From: Gammaproteobacteria bacterium
GTDB taxonomy: Bacteria; Pseudomonadota; Gammaproteobacteria; Pseudomonadales; JAUIET01
DNA length: 64,000 bases
Direction of reading: 5' to 3'
Assembly (NCBI GenBank): GCA_030429735.1
Contig: JAUIET010000004.1
Location: forward strand, 310,001 to 374,000
Below the pieces are notes generated by a model, which worked only from the letters and a program-made list of their open reading frames with translations, did not search any database and was not told where the DNA came from. The position numbers and the translations under genes were made by a program. This document shows, piece by piece, positions 1-8,373 of this stretch; the first letter of the stretch is position 1, and each line of letters opens with the position of its first letter.

Positions 1-560
1 CTGCACACCTCCCGCATGCGACAACAATACCTGCCCGCAATCTAGCGGGTATAACCAGGAGGAGATTTTACTGAATACAAGTGAAGTGAAAAATCAACCA
101 ACAGGCTGGTTGATGCAATCGTTTCTTGATCATACAGTCTATATCCTAACGCGATTATAATTGTTTTCGCATAGCTCAGGCTAGTATTTGGTTTATGTCA
201 CTATTACCTGATTTTTAGTGTTAGAGAAATTTATGGAAGGCCAAACTGACGATTGAATGCGTGTCGTCAGTTCGGTGGTATTGATTATGCCTAGTGGTAA
301 CTGCCCCATGGCTGAAAAGTGCTCCGCCCTGCCCTGGCTTTGCACCTTATGATCCGTCTTTTCTTTCTTTGCAGGTTGATAGACCAAGCTTCGCTCTTCA
401 TGGCCAACCGGCAAGCCATCAATATCACTTTCGAACAAATACTGTCTTATTCGTGGTCATATCGATTCGAGCAGAACACAGAAATGGCGAAAAAATTTAT
501 AGCGCTGAAGAGTATTACGAAAAATAGGCGATCACGCAGGAATCCCCCAGCGCCGAGAGT
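1..560. other. Left-edge intergenic region, no supported gene
   Basis: I see no convincing gene in this 560-base stretch. Three overlapping frames of about 80 codons are open, but none has a good ribosome site, a recognisable domain or a biased composition. The first 45 bases read as an open frame ending in TAG at 43-45, which could be the tail of a gene beginning left of the window; that tail is too short to identify. A short dyad (CCCGC...GCGGG) overlaps that stop, and a second stem-loop lies at 93-114 and is listed separately. The rest is AT-rich and otherwise unremarkable. Confidence 0.5.
88..114 (-). terminator. Possible minus-strand intrinsic terminator
   Basis: An 8 bp perfect stem (ATCAACCA / TGGTTGAT) with a 6-base loop spans 93-114. 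Read on the minus strand, it is followed directly by a run of T residues. The stem is AT-rich and the site is about 450 bp downstream of the nearest minus-strand gene (the M28 peptidase), so this is a weak call. It could terminate read-through from that gene, or be unrelated. Confidence 0.25.
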
Positions 561-1727
561 CTAGTCGTAGGAATGAAAAGGCTCGCAACGCCCTGCATTT
601 CTAAGCGCTGTTGATAAGTCCCTGGAGGCTTGAACAATTTGTTGAGCCAGGTTACTGGGGAGATTGAAACTGGCGCTATTTACTCCGCTTTGAAACAATT
701 GAACGAGCTGCGGGTAACGGTCGCGGTCTGCCTGTGTGAAGCGGTCGGCGGAAAGCGCTACTTGATTGAGGTAGTTTAGAAGTTGACTGGCATCGTTTCT
801 GTTGACTGGCGCCGATTGAAAGCTTGGCCGCGCATTGGTGTTGAGCAAACTGCGCGTCAAATCACTGCCTACAACTATCTGATAGGCCAACTTGCGGTAA
901 TCAATGATGTCTTGATCGTCTTGAGCTGTGTGGTAGCACGCACCAATTCCATCTGTGAAAAACACAGAGGGCACACCAGCATTGAGGAAATTGGTGTGAT
1001 CACTTAGCCGATTACCAAACAAGGCGGTAAGCTGGCGGTATTGAATATTGGAATTGTTCAAGGCCTGCTGAAGCGCGTTTTGAAGTACGCTTCCGCCACT
1101 CTCTGCTGCGATCACGAGGCTGTTGTTTACCAAACTGGGCATGACATTCGTGCCGAGTATGTCAAAGTTTACGTAGGCGACTACCTGATTGAGTGGTACC
1201 ACCGGGTTATTTACGTAATGCTGAGAACCCAGCAAACCGAACTCTTCTTGATCCCATAACGCCAAGATCAGGGAGCGACGGCCTTGAAAATTATCATCGC
1301 TCATTTTCTTAGCTATATCGATGACAGCGGCAACACCCGTTGCATTATCGCTGGCACCGTTGCACACCACATCAGAAGACTGCGCAGTCTCACAGTTGCT
1401 GCCAAGATGATCAAAATGTGCCCCAACCATTACATATTCATTCGCTAAATCAGTGCCCGGAATGACAGCGAGAATATTTGTACCACCGTTGTACAATTGC
1501 TTGTAACTGCCAAGTCCACTGCCGCCCATCAGCCCAGTTGCATGAGGACTTAAACGTTCGATAATGAAGTTCTGAGCAGTTACTGAGCCTGGACTGCCCG
1601 GTAAACGTCCTTGCATGATGTCGGCATTCGAAAGATTTTTAACATTCTCCTCCGGGCAAGCGGCAAGAAGCGCGCTCACAAACAAGATTAATGCGCCTTT
1701 CAGGTAACGTCGATTTAGTGTGAACAT
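561..1727 (-). CDS. M28-family metallopeptidase, lipoprotein
   Basis: This is a predicted 388-residue zinc aminopeptidase of family M28. The N-terminus is a lipoprotein signal with lipobox LLAAC (Cys-24), so the enzyme should be anchored in an envelope membrane facing the periplasm or surface. The classical M28 metal ligands are visible in order: AHFDHLG (His), NGASDNATG (bridging Asp), WDQEEFG (catalytic and ligand Glu pair), NFDILG (Asp) and CYHTAQDD (His). The C-terminal ~100 residues are Gln/Asn-rich and helical-looking and are not part of the catalytic core. It is monocistronic. Family members remove N-terminal residues from peptides; the substrate here is unknown. The family call is secure. 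Confidence 0.9.
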   Translation of the reverse strand: MFTLNRRYLKGALILFVSALLAACPEENVKNLSNADIMQGRLPGSPGSVTAQNFIIERLSPHATGLMGGSGLGSYKQLYNGGTNILAVIPGTDLANEYVMVGAHFDHLGSNCETAQSSDVVCNGASDNATGVAAVIDIAKKMSDDNFQGRRSLILALWDQEEFGLLGSQHYVNNPVVPLNQVVAYVNFDILGTNVMPSLVNNSLVIAAESGGSVLQNALQQALNNSNIQYRQLTALFGNRLSDHTNFLNAGVPSVFFTDGIGACYHTAQDDQDIIDYRKLAYQIVVGSDLTRSLLNTNARPSFQSAPVNRNDASQLLNYLNQVALSADRFTQADRDRYPQLVQLFQSGVNSASFNLPSNLAQQIVQASRDLSTALRNAGRCEPFHSYD

Positions 1728-1903
1728 CTGGATTCAGACCCTGTCATTCTAAGGCTAGTGCTGAGGAGTAGAGCACCCAGGTTCGAGATGTCGCCCTGTG
1801 CGCCGTGTTAACGTGGTTGCATCCCTGGAACCCAACCCTGAAATGGTAGCATAGCGGCTGACTTTCTCCATGCTCGAAATGCAATTTTAGATCATATATT
1901 AAT

Positions 1904-2989
1904 CTATTTGTCTGGAAATCCAGCGCGCTGGTGAAACTGCTGATTGAGTTCGGCAGCGCGGCGATTTAGGCCGAAGTAACGCTTCACTGAAACAAACTCA
2001 CGACCCATGTCCGACTCTGCATCTACCTGGTCGAGAATAAAATTTGCACCAATTTGGTCCAGACAATGCTGCATTATTTGATCTAATTCAGCATGGGATG
2101 GCGAGCGATCTGATGAACGGTACATCACTCGGGCGGTCCGGTACGGTGAGTTGGAGCCAATCAAGGAATAACTGGCATTCAACGGATCTTGCTCATCAGC
2201 TTTCAAAGAGAGAGGTAATACCATCTCGATTTGATCGTCAATTCGCAGTGCCGCTACCCATAAATCTTCGGACACCCCGAAATGCCGCCAATATTCCCAT
2301 TGGTACTGGAACTCATCCTTGCAGTGGGCCGTCGCCACTGGGCTCAGTGCATCATACGTCTGTTTTAGAGAAAGCCATTGACGGGTGCACTTCACCACTA
2401 ACAGCTCTACTTCTCTACCCGTGAATTCGGTTACCAAAGCCGGTTTTGGCAGCTTTTGCGGCGTTTCCGGCCGCCAATACTCGCCGTCTTTGAATTCCCA
2501 GCGAATGCGGCCCATCTGATGACCACCTCGCACACAATCGTTTTCCCGTAAATGCGTTTCATACCCCCACCGCGCTACCAGCCTTCCAATACTCAGCCAA
2601 TGCTGCAGCGCTTCTCCTGTTGCGATCGCTTCTATGCCGCTCCTTGGTTGCCACAAGTCCATTTCATGAACCATTCGCGAGATTACGTCACGCCCGCGGC
2701 CGCGGAAATCGGCTTTTACACAGTATTCGTCAATGTGCACGATCAGCTCGTCTCGCTGGTGATACAGGCTGCGATCATGGAAGTACACCAGCATATACCC
2801 TACCAACTCATCGCCGCTGTACAAGCCAAAGCTCAGGTTGTGATTTCGACGTTCGAGGTTAACGAACAAGGCCAGCAATGAATGAGTTTTTCGACAGAGT
2901 TCGGCAGGTAACAAGCTGCGTGAGAGCCTGATTACGTCGAGTGTCTGTCGCCACCCTATTCTTCTAAAGTGAATATGTGGTTGGCTCAT
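1904..2989 (-). CDS. GNAT-family acyltransferase with FemAB-like C-terminal half
   Basis: This 361-residue protein starts 4 bp inside the end of the upstream gene (ATGA overlap), so the two are translationally coupled. The N-terminal ~150 residues look like a GNAT N-acetyltransferase, with an acetyl-CoA loop FRGRGRD following a beta-strand and the typical preceding segment EYCVKADFRG. The C-terminal half (about 200-350) resembles the first half of Acetyltransf_6/FemAB-like proteins seen in polysaccharide and PEP-CTERM clusters. No signal peptide or membrane segment is present. In context it probably acylates a sugar-nucleotide or a lipid-linked sugar; the substrate is not deducible. The GNAT assignment is moderately sure and the C-terminal relation is an inference from sequence feel. 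Confidence 0.7.
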   Translation of the reverse strand: MSQPHIHFRRIGWRQTLDVIRLSRSLLPAELCRKTHSLLALFVNLERRNHNLSFGLYSGDELVGYMLVYFHDRSLYHQRDELIVHIDEYCVKADFRGRGRDVISRMVHEMDLWQPRSGIEAIATGEALQHWLSIGRLVARWGYETHLRENDCVRGGHQMGRIRWEFKDGEYWRPETPQKLPKPALVTEFTGREVELLVVKCTRQWLSLKQTYDALSPVATAHCKDEFQYQWEYWRHFGVSEDLWVAALRIDDQIEMVLPLSLKADEQDPLNASYSLIGSNSPYRTARVMYRSSDRSPSHAELDQIMQHCLDQIGANFILDQVDAESDMGREFVSVKRYFGLNRRAAELNQQFHQRAGFPDK

Positions 2990-4224
2990 TGATTCAGCAG
3001 GTCCATAAATTGCTGCGCGGTATCGTAGGCGTGTGTCTGAAAGTTACAGGGAACGCTTACCCGTTCTAATTGGGCTTGGATGGATTTCTCGCAGTAAATA
3101 TGCATAGTCGTCAGGCCATCAATGAAATGGTCGGCGACAAAGCTGGAAATTCCCTGCTCGTCACAGATGTCTTCAGGTAGAACTACGTGAGCCGCAAGTT
3201 CAGAATTCTGCACGCTCAGCAATGGGTTGTTGCTCAAGAAATGGCGGCAGGCTGGAGAAAAATCCTGCACTTCAAACTTCATTAGTCCCTGCGGAACAAC
3301 ACCCGCACTGACATTCGCACCCCATTTCTTCTTGTACCTCAATATTCCATCCGATAGCACAGCGCGGCTATGGCCCATGTCGATAATCTGACAACCGGTA
3401 TCAAACGCGTGTTTCATGCAAAACATATCGAGCGCATCAGCTACACCGCGAAGTTCTGGCCTATCATGCAAATTTGCAAGTCCAGTCCAGCCCAACAAGA
3501 GACCAGGGCCCTGAATATTTATCTGGGCAGCACCGATTACTTGCTCATCCAGTAGCAATTGAACAATTTGACTCTTGCGTAGCTTTTTAAGCGCTGTTTG
3601 CCGGTCGATCACAACAGCGCTTTCGCCGTGGCGTTGCCGAATGTAAGGCGCGTATAGACGGTCGTAGAATGCCTCAGCGTAAGTGTTGCCTGCAACCACA
3701 CGGGTTCGCAAATCGAACTTGCGGATCATGCGCTGCGCTTCACGGCGGGTTTTTCTGCGCATGCGGGCCAGATAGGCGTCCCAATCGTCGCTAAGCTCGA
3801 TTTTTTGTTTGAGCCAATAAGGTACGGCCAAACCGGGCAGTCTGAGTATGTAATGCAACGGAAAATCAAAGTCATAAATAACCAGCGCCTGGGTTGATGT
3901 CTTCCAACGTTTGCGCAATATATCGGTGATCTTTAGCGTGCAGCGGCTATGTTCCGAAAGAGCCTGCTCTGAAAAGAGAGATTTGAGATAAGCCAATTGA
4001 GACCCATCGCCAATGTATTGGATGCTTGGCACGACGTTTTCCATACCGTCGGGAGCTTCCAACTTAATTGAGTAGTATTGGCTGAACAGCGGCTTAAACG
4101 ATAATCGGTACGCTAAATCGCGAGCGATCGACAAAGTGTGACCAATGTTCATTCCAGCCAGCCTTGCTTCATTTCGCGACTCCTCGATCTTTGGTCGATT
4201 ATTGATCTGGGCGACCGCATTCAT
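2986..4224 (-). CDS. FemAB/Acetyltransf_6-like (GNAT superfamily) protein
   Basis: This 412-residue cytoplasmic protein carries the region typical of Acetyltransf_6 (CelD/BcsL/FemAB-like) proteins. It has a basic helix rich in Arg/Lys (LARMRRKTRREAQRM, near residue 155), followed by a GNAT-type fold segment with a QVIGAAQI strand and a conserved DMGHSRAVLSDGILRYKKKWG block. Such proteins are frequent in exopolysaccharide loci, where they are thought to transfer acyl or aminoacyl groups. It is first in a two-gene unit with the coupled GNAT gene. An alternative ATG at residue 25 (position 4152) has a better AAGG-type ribosome site, so the first 24 residues may not be translated. The promoter lies in the 142 bp divergent gap facing the GT2 gene. 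Confidence 0.75.
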   Translation of the reverse strand: MNAVAQINNRPKIEESRNEARLAGMNIGHTLSIARDLAYRLSFKPLFSQYYSIKLEAPDGMENVVPSIQYIGDGSQLAYLKSLFSEQALSEHSRCTLKITDILRKRWKTSTQALVIYDFDFPLHYILRLPGLAVPYWLKQKIELSDDWDAYLARMRRKTRREAQRMIRKFDLRTRVVAGNTYAEAFYDRLYAPYIRQRHGESAVVIDRQTALKKLRKSQIVQLLLDEQVIGAAQINIQGPGLLLGWTGLANLHDRPELRGVADALDMFCMKHAFDTGCQIIDMGHSRAVLSDGILRYKKKWGANVSAGVVPQGLMKFEVQDFSPACRHFLSNNPLLSVQNSELAAHVVLPEDICDEQGISSFVADHFIDGLTTMHIYCEKSIQAQLERVSVPCNFQTHAYDTAQQFMDLLNQ

Positions 4225-4366
4225 GAAAAGCGCAGAGTCAAGTTCAAGGTGGTCAGGTTGTGCATTTTTTGATTATAGCAATGCCCTGTTCGTTCGCTCG
4301 TACGAAGCGCAAATTATCACCTATAATCAAAGAATAATATCCTGTCTAACCGCTTTGAGGCACAGC

Positions 4367-5317
4367 ATGCCTGAATCTCTTGATCTCTCTATCATTGTTC
4401 CCTTATACAATGAAGAAGAGTCTGTACCCTTGTTGCATCAAAAAATTCGTGATGCAGTCGAGCCAATGGGCCTGAACCATGAAATTATCTTCGTCAATGA
4501 TGGCAGCAAAGACAATACGCTTAGTGTTGCTAGCTCCCTGATTGAAGAAGATCCGCGACTGCGAGTGGTAGAGTTCAGAAAAAACTATGGTCAAACCCCT
4601 GCAATGGCTGCTGGCATTGACGAAGCGCGCGGCAAGGTATTGGTCACTATGGACGGTGATTTACAGAATGATCCATCCGATATACCAATGCTAGTAAACA
4701 CTCTATTGGACGAAGGCTACGATATTGTTGTTGGTTGGCGGCATCAGCGCGAAGACAAGTTGATCACACGTAAAATTCCTTCAAAGATTGCTAACTGGAT
4801 AATTGGAAAAGTCACCGGCGTGCCCATTAAGGACAACGGCTGCTCGCTGAAAGCCTACCGAGCCGCTGTTATGAAGAGTTTGCCTTTTTACAGCGAAATG
4901 CATCGCTTCATTCCTGCTCTGTTATCGCTTTCTGGCGCCAGAGTGAAGCAGGTGAAAGTTAAACATCACGCGCGGCAGTTTGGAGAATCCAAATATGGCC
5001 TATCAAGAGTTTACAAAGTAATTTTCGACCTTTTGATGATGAAATCAATTCTGTCAATCTTGACCCACCCTGTTCGTTTTTTTGCGAAGTTTTCCTTGCC
5101 CGCATTAGTAGGGGGACTCGCCTCTGGTGCGTACGGCGCGCATTTGATGCTGAACAATGAACAACCAATGGTGAGCATGACAATTGCAGTCATTCTAATA
5201 AGTCTCGCAGCGTTTATTTTGGCGCTAGGCTTTATTTGTGAACTGATTTACGAGAAAGGTGATGTCAAAATAAAAGAACTGGCGCCCCTTACCATTCGTA
5301 TGACACAAGAAGGATAG
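4367..5317 (+). CDS. GT2 polyprenyl-phosphate glycosyltransferase (GtrB/DPM1-like)
   Basis: This 316-residue family-2 glycosyltransferase has an N-terminal GT-A domain and two C-terminal membrane helices (about 235-300), the layout of GtrB/ArnC/CsbB enzymes that move a sugar from a nucleotide donor to undecaprenyl phosphate. Visible motifs are SIIVPLYNEEESV at the start, FVNDGSKDNT, the catalytic metal-site block MDGDLQND, and a DNGCSLKAYR acceptor-side motif. The ATG at 4367 was chosen because a GAGG site precedes it and the conserved domain begins at once; the frame is open further upstream, but that part has no homology character. It is followed after 7 bases by a paralogue lacking the Asp motif. 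The lipid-linked sugar could feed the GT39-like enzyme at 30-32 kb. Confidence 0.88.
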   Translation: MPESLDLSIIVPLYNEEESVPLLHQKIRDAVEPMGLNHEIIFVNDGSKDNTLSVASSLIEEDPRLRVVEFRKNYGQTPAMAAGIDEARGKVLVTMDGDLQNDPSDIPMLVNTLLDEGYDIVVGWRHQREDKLITRKIPSKIANWIIGKVTGVPIKDNGCSLKAYRAAVMKSLPFYSEMHRFIPALLSLSGARVKQVKVKHHARQFGESKYGLSRVYKVIFDLLMMKSILSILTHPVRFFAKFSLPALVGGLASGAYGAHLMLNNEQPMVSMTIAVILISLAAFILALGFICELIYEKGDVKIKELAPLTIRMTQEG

Positions 5318-5324
5318 CATTCTA

Positions 5325-6329
5325 ATGGGCAGCAGATTACACTTGAACGACGTCACTGAGCAATCAGTCAATCAATCCAGGCAAGCTATTATGGCTTTAG
5401 AAATAAGCGTTATTGTTCCCGTCCGGCACGACCCAGGTCAAAGCCTTGCGCAGCTTCATCAGGGCTATGCAAGTGCGATTTCAGAGGGTGGCGCCAAAAG
5501 CTTTGAATTTATCTACATACTTGATCCGGACTCAAGCGCTACCAAGCCAACCCTGCTTGAAATAGCAAAAAACAACGACAACGTTCAGGTAGTAGAGCTT
5601 GCCCGAGACTTTGGTGAGGCCACCTCTATTAACATTGGTGCCGGGCAGGCCAAATACGATGTGATTATGACGCTCCCCTCTCAGGAGCAAATTAAATTCG
5701 AAGCTATTCCTCAGTTCATTACCGAACTGGAAGGACATGATGTAGTACTGGCGAAACGAGCGGAGCGTGTAGACACGACGATCCGTCAACTCCCGTCCAG
5801 GACGTTAAATAAAATCGTTAATAGCTTTTCCGATGCTCCCTTCGCAGATGCAAGTTGTGGCGTGCGATTATTTAGAAAAGAGATACTGGAAGAAATAAAC
5901 CTGTATGGCGACTTTCATCGATTTCTTTCAATGTTGGCTTATGAGCAAGGCTTCCGAATTAAGTTGGTTGACCTGCCACAGGCTGCGGGCGATAAACGTC
6001 CTTTCAGTTCGCCGGTAACCTATGTTCGCCATTTACTTGATGTTTTGACCGTTTTATTCCTAACACGTTTCAATAAAAGACCTTTGCGATTTTTTGGATC
6101 AGTAGGCACAACATCATTGATTGTTGGTGCGTTGGGAATGATTGTAATTGCCTTTCAGAGGTTGTTCATGGACATGTCTGCAGCGGATAGGCCGCTGTTG
6201 CTATTGTTCGTTCTTTTAGCTGCGCTAGGCATCCAACTTATTGCAATAGGTTTAGTGGGCGAAAGCCTTATCTTTACTCATGCACGTGATATAAAAGAAT
6301 ACAAGATCAAAAAAGTCCACAGTAAATAA
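5325..6329 (+). CDS. GT2-like paralogue with degenerate active site
   Basis: This 334-residue protein has the same plan as the preceding gene: a GT-A-like domain beginning at EISVIVPVRHDPG and two C-terminal membrane helices. It can be aligned by eye with its neighbour through ELARDFGEATSINIGAG and CGVRLFRKEIL. However, where the neighbour has MDGDLQND this protein has TLPSQEQIK, so the metal- and sugar-nucleotide-binding aspartates are gone, and FVNDGS is replaced by YILDPDS. It is therefore likely to be a non-catalytic partner, or to use different chemistry. The first ATG (5325) is preceded by AAGGA at 11 bases; an internal ATG at 5391 starts right at the domain and is possible. It lies 7 bp after the GT2 gene, presumably co-transcribed. 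Confidence 0.75.
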   Translation: MGSRLHLNDVTEQSVNQSRQAIMALEISVIVPVRHDPGQSLAQLHQGYASAISEGGAKSFEFIYILDPDSSATKPTLLEIAKNNDNVQVVELARDFGEATSINIGAGQAKYDVIMTLPSQEQIKFEAIPQFITELEGHDVVLAKRAERVDTTIRQLPSRTLNKIVNSFSDAPFADASCGVRLFRKEILEEINLYGDFHRFLSMLAYEQGFRIKLVDLPQAAGDKRPFSSPVTYVRHLLDVLTVLFLTRFNKRPLRFFGSVGTTSLIVGALGMIVIAFQRLFMDMSAADRPLLLLFVLLAALGIQLIAIGLVGESLIFTHARDIKEYKIKKVHSK

Positions 6330-6335
6330 AGTGGG

Positions 6336-6359
6336 CTTGGGCATATGCATATGCTCAAG
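6336..6359. terminator. Near-perfect 24 bp palindrome between convergent genes
   Basis: A 24-base near-perfect palindrome with core GCATATGCATATGC lies between the end of the GT2-like gene and the end of the convergent membrane-protein gene, overlapping the latter's stop codon. Transcribed from either side it folds into an 11 bp stem with one G-U pair. There is no T tract, so if it stops transcription it is not a textbook intrinsic terminator. It may instead protect the 3' ends of both mRNAs. Confidence 0.4.
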
Positions 6360-7332
6360 AATAGTCTTTCGCTTTCGCCTCAGCCAGCTTCGAATCGGGC
6401 TTTGCATTTGAAAACAGGAACACAAGCCCGCAGATAACACTTGCTGGAACAGTCAGCAAGCGCAATGTGATAGAAGCAATAATTGCCGGCTCAGTATCGA
6501 TACCCATGGCAACGGCGGCACCCACCAGCGCACTCTCGTAGACCCCTATGCCGGCGATCGAGATAGGAAGCATGATAGCGATACCACCTACAGCCGCAAT
6601 CACCGCGCATTGGGATAAGGTGGCCTGGTAGTCGGCAGCAATAAAAAGTACTTTCAATAAAACAACTGCGCTGATTTGAAACAGGAAACACAGAGCGATA
6701 AAAGCCCATAAAGTGACGCCAGGCCTCGCAATTAATCGCAGGTTATCGGTTAGCGGCCCAAGTTTGGCGCCAATTTTGGGCAAAGCTTCAAGCTTCTTGA
6801 TCAAACCGACTTTCAAACCAATGTAAAACCCTGGTACAACAAGACATAGACAAACTGTAGCGACAGGTACCAAAACGTTCAACAGCTCAATGTCGCCAGC
6901 ACGCCACAGCGACACCGCACCAGCATAGCCCAATAAGAGCAGGCAGCTCAACCCAACAATTCGGTCCAACAGCGTCGCAGAAAGACCACGAGATTTGCGC
7001 CCCTCTGAGGGCAATGTTTTAAACACTCTGTATGCGTCACCGCCAATGCCGCTGGGTAGAAAATTATTCAGAAAGTAAGCAATGCAGCCAACAGTTTGCA
7101 AATACCAAAAACCAAAATACACATCGTGCTGTTTCAACGACAGCTGCCATTTGGCGCTGCTGATAGGAAACTGCAGCACTATAATCAGGAAACTCAGCAT
7201 CAACAATAGCGGGCTTAGTGACGCCACCTTGGCCAGTATTTCCTGCCAGCCGACATTGGAGAGTAGAAAGCCAATCAGTGAAACACTCACCAGGGCCTTT
7301 AATGCGACAACCAAACGGGATTTACTGAGCAT
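6355..7332 (-). CDS. LPG_synthase_TM / UPF0104-family membrane protein
   Basis: This 325-residue inner-membrane protein has about eight hydrophobic helices and belongs to the lysylphosphatidylglycerol-synthase transmembrane (UPF0104, AglD-like) family. Family hallmarks seen here are the FLLSNVGWQEI start, the central PSGIGGDAYRVF block (about residue 100) and the late LPISIAGIGVYESALVG motif. It has only the membrane domain, without the aminoacyl-transfer domain of MprF. Stand-alone versions are common in polysaccharide and hopanoid loci and are suspected of moving lipid-linked substrates, but the function is unproven. It is convergent with the GT2 pair and divergent from the methyltransferase. 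The ATG is preceded by a GAAAG-type site. Confidence 0.8.
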   Translation of the reverse strand: MLSKSRLVVALKALVSVSLIGFLLSNVGWQEILAKVASLSPLLLMLSFLIIVLQFPISSAKWQLSLKQHDVYFGFWYLQTVGCIAYFLNNFLPSGIGGDAYRVFKTLPSEGRKSRGLSATLLDRIVGLSCLLLLGYAGAVSLWRAGDIELLNVLVPVATVCLCLVVPGFYIGLKVGLIKKLEALPKIGAKLGPLTDNLRLIARPGVTLWAFIALCFLFQISAVVLLKVLFIAADYQATLSQCAVIAAVGGIAIMLPISIAGIGVYESALVGAAVAMGIDTEPAIIASITLRLLTVPASVICGLVFLFSNAKPDSKLAEAKAKDYS

Positions 7333-7638
7333 TGCTTTTTACTTTCTACCTTTTTTTAAGGGTGTTATGAAGCCACTACTTACGCGCAGTATGTGAGGCT
7401 GAAGCCTGGTGAGTCTAAAAGCGGATGTTCTCTCTGAATTCTGGACGTAGTGGCCTGGCGCACATTCTATTGATGTGATGCGGACTTCAAGGGGTAGAAC
7501 CAAGCATAAACCGTTCGTCATTTCCGCGCGTCTGAACGCTGAATACAAGCGCTCCAGAACACCCTGGCGCTCTTTCAAACACTCGTTTCTATGCTAGTCT
7601 ATGACTTATTAATATGCAATTTTCTGGAAGCAGTGATA
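7333..7638. other. Divergent intergenic region, promoters expected
   Basis: This gap of about 306 bp separates two divergently transcribed genes (the UPF0104 membrane protein and the methyltransferase) and must hold both promoters. A minus-strand frame of 79 codons is open across part of it, but it has no ribosome site or domain and I do not call it. The 45 bases before the methyltransferase are AT-rich and contain a TGCTAGTCT extended -10-like sequence near 7593. No strong dyad or terminator was found. Confidence 0.4.
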
Positions 7639-8373
7639 ATGGTAGATAGTTCCCAACTGGCCGCGCAAATGGAACCCTTTGACTCGTTTTGGGAAGGCCC
7701 TCCAGATAAAGAAAAAGGCTATTCAAAATTTCAGGCGTTCTATGAAAACAATTATCTGGATAAGATGCCGAAAGACAAGAACGCCAATATTTTGGTTGTA
7801 AGCTGCGGGCCAGGTTATTATTTGAACACACTAAAGCAGGCAGGATACCAAAACGTGCTTGGCATTGATTCCACTGCAGAGCAAATACAATGGGCTGAAA
7901 GAAAGGGTTTCAATTGCAAGCAAGAGCGCGCATTCGAATTCCTCGAGCAAGCCAGCGATGGTGAGTATGACGTTATTTTCTGTGAGCAGGAGATCAACCA
8001 TCTGACAAAAGATGAAATTATTCAGTTTATGAATCTGTGCATGAGAAAACTGTCTGCTGGCGGCACTTTCATAGGCCACGGACTCAATGGTGCAAACCCT
8101 ATCACCGGCGCTGAGGCGCTTGCTCAAAATTTCGACCACTACAACACATTTACTGAATATACTTTCAACCAACTACTTAGTCATCTTGGTTTTGAGCGGT
8201 GCAAGGTATTCCCCCTCAATTTGTATGTGTTCTGGAAAAACCCGGCGAACTACGTGTTAATTGCTTTTACTACCCTGGTTCACTGGTTTTTTAGAGCAAT
8301 GTTTATCATCTACGGCAAGAACAACAAAATTTTCACCAAGAAAATCGCCGTTGTGTGTTACAAGCCCGCATGA
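7639..8373 (+). CDS. Class I SAM-dependent methyltransferase
   Basis: This 244-residue protein has the Rossmann methyltransferase core. SAM motif I is ILVVSCGPGYYLNTLK (near residue 50), followed by an acidic strand VLGIDSTAEQIQWAE and a motif-II-like DVIFCEQEINHLTKDEI. The C-terminal ~50 residues are hydrophobic and aromatic (a WFFRAMFIIYG stretch), suggesting membrane association and a lipid- or polymer-linked substrate. I start it at the ATG at 7639 because a GGAAG ribosome site lies just upstream; an in-frame ATG at 7591 lacks one. It overlaps the epimerase gene by 4 bases. It probably O-methylates a sugar or lipid intermediate of the surface polysaccharide; the target is unknown. Confidence 0.85.
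   Translation: MVDSSQLAAQMEPFDSFWEGPPDKEKGYSKFQAFYENNYLDKMPKDKNANILVVSCGPGYYLNTLKQAGYQNVLGIDSTAEQIQWAERKGFNCKQERAFEFLEQASDGEYDVIFCEQEINHLTKDEIIQFMNLCMRKLSAGGTFIGHGLNGANPITGAEALAQNFDHYNTFTEYTFNQLLSHLGFERCKVFPLNLYVFWKNPANYVLIAFTTLVHWFFRAMFIIYGKNNKIFTKKIAVVCYKPA

Noticed and set aside
1-45. Short plus-strand frame ending in TAG at the left edge
   Set aside because: May be the tail of a gene outside the window, but 14 codons are too few to support a call.
193-564. Three overlapping open frames of about 77-81 codons on both strands
   Set aside because: No ribosome site, no recognisable domain, mutual overlap and unbiased composition; treated as chance.
1740-1830. GGTTCGA-like sequence resembling a tRNA T-loop
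   Set aside because: No acceptor stem, anticodon arm or CCA end could be folded around it.
4145-4366. N-terminal extension of the GT2 gene overlapping the FemAB-like gene
   Set aside because: The extension lies antisense to a real gene and has no homology; the ATG at 4367 has a ribosome site and starts at the domain.
7339-7578. Minus-strand 79-codon frame upstream of the UPF0104 gene
   Set aside because: Occupies the divergent promoter region, has no ribosome site and no domain character.
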